Origin: Oscillospiraceae bacterium
GTDB lineage: Bacteria > Bacillota > Clostridia > Oscillospirales > Acutalibacteraceae
Direction of reading: 5' to 3'
DNA: 8,514 bases
Assembly (NCBI GenBank): GCA_019422905.1
Contig: JAHZCM010000047.1
Span: 5,711-14,224, forward strand
The position numbers were made by a program, and so were the translations under genes. Shown here piece by piece: positions 6,550 to 8,514 of the stretch; within the stretch, counting starts at the first letter, position 1; each line of letters begins with the position of its first letter. Below the pieces are notes generated by a model. That model ran no database searches and was not told the DNA's origin. It worked only from the letters and a program-made list of their open reading frames with translations.

Positions 6550-6597
6550 GCCCGTGTTGTGTGACGATTTACTGATAATCATATCACACAGACGGGC
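6550..6597 (-). terminator. Intrinsic terminator of the lipoprotein gene, symmetric and possibly bidirectional
   Basis: GCCCGT (6550-6555) pairs with ACGGGC (6592-6597), and TGTGTGA (6558-6564) pairs with TCACACA (6584-6590), with a small internal loop and a 19-nt apical loop. On the minus strand five T follow the stem (6549-6545); on the plus side four T follow (6600-6603). It lies 38 nt beyond the stop of the gene at 6636. The apical loop and one arm hold the promoter of the next gene. Confidence 0.75.
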
Positions 6598-6606
6598 CCT
6601 TTTCAA
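6578..6606 (-). promoter_or_regulatory. Sigma-A-type promoter of the HAD gene, embedded in the upstream terminator
   Basis: On the minus strand TTGAAA (6606-6601) is followed after exactly 17 nt by TATGAT (6583-6578). The predicted transcript starts near 6571 and has a leader of about 60 nt before the HAD start at 6510. The 17-nt spacer is the terminator arm, and the -10 lies at the edge of its apical loop. Confidence 0.75.
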
Positions 6607-6635
6607 GGATGGAAAATATGCGGTTTTATTTGGCC

Positions 6636-7253
6636 TTACATGGCGCCGATGGCTTTCTTGATCGCGTCGATGCCGCGCTGAATCTCATTGCCGAAGCGCT
6701 CAGCGATGCCCTCGGAGTTTTCGCCGTCCTCCACGTCGCCCAGAAGGACGAAGAAGACGTAGTCGCCCTCGCTGTAGATTTCGGCGGCGTTGATCTTATC
6801 CGCGCTTGCCGCAAAATCGTTGTCCTCCAGCAGGCGCTGCTTGTAGGCGGTGAGCTTTTCTTTTACCTCGTCCACCTTGCCTTGCTTGGCCTTCACGGCG
6901 ATAAAGGTGTCCGGATGTGCCTTCTGCGCCGTTTTCTCCGCATAGACTTCCTCATAGAGCGTCTCGTCCATGCCGAGCTCCGTGCGGATCTCCTCTTCGG
7001 AGAGCTTCGTATCCGGATAGTATTTTTCGCCGTATACGTCGCGCAGCGCCTCGCGGAAGGAGCCGAGGCCGTTCAGGTTTTCTTCCGGCATTACGGAAGC
7101 GTTCGGGGAAGCGGAAGCGTGGCCATCCGTGTTGGAGGCGGCGCTGGAAACTGTGGAGGAGAGCGAGGAACTGGTGTTGTTTCTGCTCTGGCAGCCCGTG
7201 AATGTGCCGACCAGAAGAACTGCGAGCAGAGCGGGCATGATTTTCTTGATCAT
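6636..7253 (-). CDS. DUF4358-type lipoprotein
   Basis: A 205-aa predicted exported lipoprotein. A short basic N-terminus (MIKKIM) and hydrophobic core lead to a lipobox-like FTGC with lipidated C21. A Ser/Thr/Asn/Ala-rich linker follows (about 23-54). The mature domain (about 60-205) resembles DUF4358 proteins of Clostridia. The typical pattern is ETLYEEVYAEKTAQKAHPDT (97-116), then FIAVKAKQGKVDEVKEKL (117-134), and GDYVFFVLLGD (163-173), ending in a helix. The molecular function of DUF4358 is not known; it would be anchored outside the cytoplasmic membrane. The start at 7253 is preferred because GAAAGGATC lies about 11 nt upstream and it gives a proper signal peptide; an upstream TTG at 7352 would bury it. 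It is divergent from the LtaS-like gene. I see no clear promoter in 7254-7400. Confidence 0.82.
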   Translation of the reverse strand: MIKKIMPALLAVLLVGTFTGCQSRNNTSSSLSSTVSSAASNTDGHASASPNASVMPEENLNGLGSFREALRDVYGEKYYPDTKLSEEEIRTELGMDETLYEEVYAEKTAQKAHPDTFIAVKAKQGKVDEVKEKLTAYKQRLLEDNDFAASADKINAAEIYSEGDYVFFVLLGDVEDGENSEGIAERFGNEIQRGIDAIKKAIGAM

Positions 7254-7454
7254 AATCGATTTGATCCTTTCTCTTTTACGGCTCTTTGCCGGTGTCGGAA
7301 AACGCGCGGTCATATCCCGCCGTTTGTGCTTACTATGCCACGTTTTTCTCAAAATACACGGTTTGGGCCGCGAAAAAATTGCGGGCTTTTCATTGCGGAG
7401 CTTTTTAAAGATGCGCGGTACTCCATGTTTTGCGGCGCGCGGCCGGAATACGCA

Positions 7455-7483
7455 TTGAAAAGCGGACGCCGTTGTTGTATACT
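7455..7483 (+). promoter_or_regulatory. Sigma-A-type promoter of the LtaS-like gene
   Basis: TTGAAA (7455-7460) and TATACT (7478-7483) are separated by 17 nt. Transcription would start near 7490, giving a leader of about 31 nt that holds AGGGGAG at 7504-7510, the ribosome binding site of the gene at 7521. The rest of the divergent gap (7254-7454) shows no other clear signal. Confidence 0.75.
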
Positions 7484-7520
7484 GAATATCAGCAGTGCAG
7501 CAGAGGGGAGCTTTGGGAAA

Positions 7521-8261
7521 ATGGCGAGATACCGTGCAGCGGAAAAGAAGGATCGGACGGAAAAGGTATCGGTGACGGCGTTCCTGTTTCCGCTGCTTTC
7601 TATCTTATATTTTGAATTGATTTTTTCTTATTTTGCGCAGACCGGCATAACCGCATACAAGGTTTTGTTCGCACTCGCGGTGGGCAGCCTTGCGCTGGCG
7701 GTTTCCCGCATTACGCCGTGGCGCTTTTTCAATTTTATTTTACAGAGCGTGTGGATTCTGCTCTGCGGCGGGCTGATTGCGGCGCAGTTTTTGTGCCGGG
7801 CGGCGTCCGGCGGGTATTTTTCGCTGTTTGCGCCGGATACGCTGCCGTCTTTCGGCGCCCTGCTTTCCGCAGCGCTCGGCAACATCCCGTTTTTGGCATG
7901 CATGCTGGTGCCGCTTGTCCTTCAGTTCACGGCACAGCGCGCGGCGCTTCTGAAGCGGCGCAGCCTGCCGGGCCGTTTGCTCGGTGCGAATTGGCTGGAG
8001 CCGGTCGGTGCGATTCTGCTCGCCGTAGTTCTCGCTTTTGTGTCCGTGACCATCGCGTTTTACGATACGGAGGGCGAAGCTTCGCCCCGCCGCCAGATGG
8101 AAATCGAGCTTCTCCCGGCGGCGTCCGTCTCCTCCTTCGGTGTGCTGCCCGAAACGGCGCTCGATTTCAAATACAACGTGCTGCATATTGCGCAGGACGA
8201 AATCATCCACCGGTATGTTGTCACGGAGGACGGCAGGCGGATTGAGCTGCCGGAAGAATAA
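7521..8261 (+). CDS. Five-helix membrane protein resembling the N-terminal module of LTA synthase, without the sulfatase domain
   Basis: A 246-aa membrane protein. Five hydrophobic segments are visible at about 17-40, 44-62, 70-91, 118-138 and 160-182. This is the number and spacing found ahead of the extracellular catalytic domain in LtaS-type lipoteichoic acid synthases. After helix 5 a segment SSFGVLPETALDFKY (204-218) resembles the linker (F-G-hydrophobic-x-T-x-R-L-D-hydrophobic pattern) that leads into the sulfatase domain. The protein then ends with a hydrophilic tail. No sulfatase motif occurs in the remaining 253 bases in any frame. Either the gene is a decayed remnant or it is a stand-alone membrane module. 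The start at 7521 has AGGGGAG 10 nt upstream and a matching promoter. An in-frame reading back to 6609 crosses the promoter and the antisense of the lipoprotein gene, and is rejected. Confidence 0.65.
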   Translation: MARYRAAEKKDRTEKVSVTAFLFPLLSILYFELIFSYFAQTGITAYKVLFALAVGSLALAVSRITPWRFFNFILQSVWILLCGGLIAAQFLCRAASGGYFSLFAPDTLPSFGALLSAALGNIPFLACMLVPLVLQFTAQRAALLKRRSLPGRLLGANWLEPVGAILLAVVLAFVSVTIAFYDTEGEASPRRQMEIELLPAASVSSFGVLPETALDFKYNVLHIAQDEIIHRYVVTEDGRRIELPEE

Positions 8262-8288
8262 ATTTTCGGCTTATAATTTTCAGCTTAT
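8261..8288 (+). repeat. Tandem repeat of 14 bp just after the LtaS-like stop codon
   Basis: AATTTTCGGCTTAT (8261-8274) is followed at once by AATTTTCAGCTTAT (8275-8288), with one difference. The first copy starts at the last base of the stop codon. The tract continues into ATTAAAAAAA. Such a repeat is consistent with slippage or an insertion/deletion scar, or with paired regulator sites for the promoter downstream. Confidence 0.6.
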
Positions 8289-8301
8289 ATTAAAAAAACT
8301 T

Positions 8302-8320
8302 GAATTTCATGCGGAAGTTC
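8302..8320 (+). promoter_or_regulatory. Inverted repeat abutting the -35 of the downstream promoter (possible operator)
   Basis: GAATTTC (8302-8308) and GAAGTTC (8314-8320) are complementary with one G-T pair and a 5-nt spacer. The right arm ends immediately before the TTGACA at 8321. The position suits a repressor or activator site. It is AT-rich and lacks a T-run, so it is a poor terminator. Confidence 0.4.
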
Positions 8321-8350
8321 TTGACACATATCCCAAAAAGAAAGTACAAT
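8321..8350 (+). promoter_or_regulatory. Strong sigma-A-type promoter driving the structured RNA region
   Basis: A perfect -35 TTGACA (8321-8326) is separated by 18 nt from TACAAT (8345-8350). The predicted start is near 8357, six bases before the GTGCG that opens the structured region. No protein-coding start with a good ribosome binding site follows within the window. Confidence 0.75.
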
Positions 8351-8362
8351 GGCAGTATAACC

Positions 8363-8514
8363 GTGCGATCCTCCGAAATGCGGGGCGCCGCGCGCAGGGA
8401 ATGGGTATCAGGCGAGGTGTGACCGCGGCACAGGCCGTGGGAATCCACAGTGCGCGTGACGGTCACGCGTGCCTGGCGTTAGGTCGGTGCGATGTCAAGC
8501 TGCTGGAACTGGTC
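8363..8514 (+). mobile_element. Structured RNA, probably the 5' end of a group II intron (domain I), truncated by window end
   Basis: The stretch begins GTGCGA, fitting the GTGYG 5' consensus of group II introns. It then forms a hairpin CTCCG/CGGGG (8371-8375, 8381-8385) with an AAATG loop. Next comes a three-way junction closed by CAGGC/GCCTG (8409-8413, 8471-8475). It carries the hairpins CCGCGG/CCGTGG (8423-8428, 8435-8440) and an 8-bp stem (8452-8459, 8463-8470) that stacks directly on the closing stem. This nesting is what domain I of bacterial group II introns looks like, but I cannot see the reverse transcriptase gene or domains V-VI, which would lie beyond the edge. The main alternative is an independent non-coding RNA made from the promoter at 8321-8350. 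Presence of RNA structure is fairly sure; identity is not. Confidence 0.5.

Noticed and set aside
5812..6564. 250-codon plus-strand frame opposite the HAD gene
   Set aside because: Antisense shadow; the HAD motifs I-IV on the minus strand are unambiguous, and the frame ends inside the terminator.
7367..7390. Hairpin CCGC/GCGG followed by GCTTTT in the divergent intergenic region
   Set aside because: The stem is only four base pairs and no gene ends upstream of it on the plus strand, so there is nothing for it to terminate.
6609..7520. N-terminal extension of the LtaS-like protein back to 6609
   Set aside because: The extension is antisense to the lipoprotein gene and crosses the 7455-7483 promoter. 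The ribosome binding site supports the start at 7521.
8401..8514. Open frame of 38 codons from an ATG at 8401 to the window end
   Set aside because: The AGGGA directly touches the ATG with no spacing, the translation matches nothing I recognise, and the bases are accounted for by RNA stems.

Overview
The window looks like chromosome from a GC-rich, low-G+C-phylum-type (Firmicutes/Clostridia) anaerobe, plausibly a gut Oscillospirales-like bacterium. This is an inference from gene content and signals. The gene content is a single-chain Fe-S L-serine dehydratase, a DUF896/YnzC-like protein, a DUF4358-type lipoprotein and an LtaS-like membrane module. The signals are strong AGGAGG-type ribosome binding sites and clean housekeeping promoters (TTGAAA/TTGACA with TATGAT/TATACT/TACAAT). 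No tRNA, rRNA or CRISPR array is visible.

Layout, left to right. Positions 1-609 (minus) hold a partial AraC-type regulator with the start of a GyrI-like effector domain; it runs off the left edge. Positions 733-1941 (minus) encode L-serine ammonia-lyase, with its own promoter at 1984-2012 and a terminator hairpin near 692-720. Positions 2122-5714 (minus) form a probable co-transcribed block. In transcription order it holds a MATE exporter, a 68-aa DUF896 protein, an MBL-fold hydrolase, a PHP-domain metal-dependent hydrolase and an NTF2/SnoaL-like small protein. It ends at a hairpin at 2086-2108. Upstream of it, 5803-6510 (minus) encodes a HAD-IA phosphatase/phosphoglucomutase-like enzyme. 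Its promoter is built into the terminator hairpin of the next gene, a lipoprotein at 6636-7253 (minus).

On the right, a divergent plus-strand gene (7521-8261) with an excellent promoter encodes a five-helix membrane protein. It resembles the N-terminal part of LTA synthases but stops before the catalytic sulfatase domain. It is followed by a 14-bp tandem repeat, a stem-loop, another strong promoter (8321-8350), and a highly structured RNA-like stretch from 8363 to the window end. That stretch begins with GTGCG and folds into nested stems; the leading explanation is the 5' end (domain I) of a group II intron.

Functionally, most of the window is ordinary accessory metabolism: serine catabolism to pyruvate and ammonia, efflux, and small hydrolases of unknown substrate. 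The points most worth a second look are the structured RNA at the right edge, the truncated LtaS-like module and the promoter-in-terminator arrangement. No new defence or biosynthetic system can be supported from this sequence alone.
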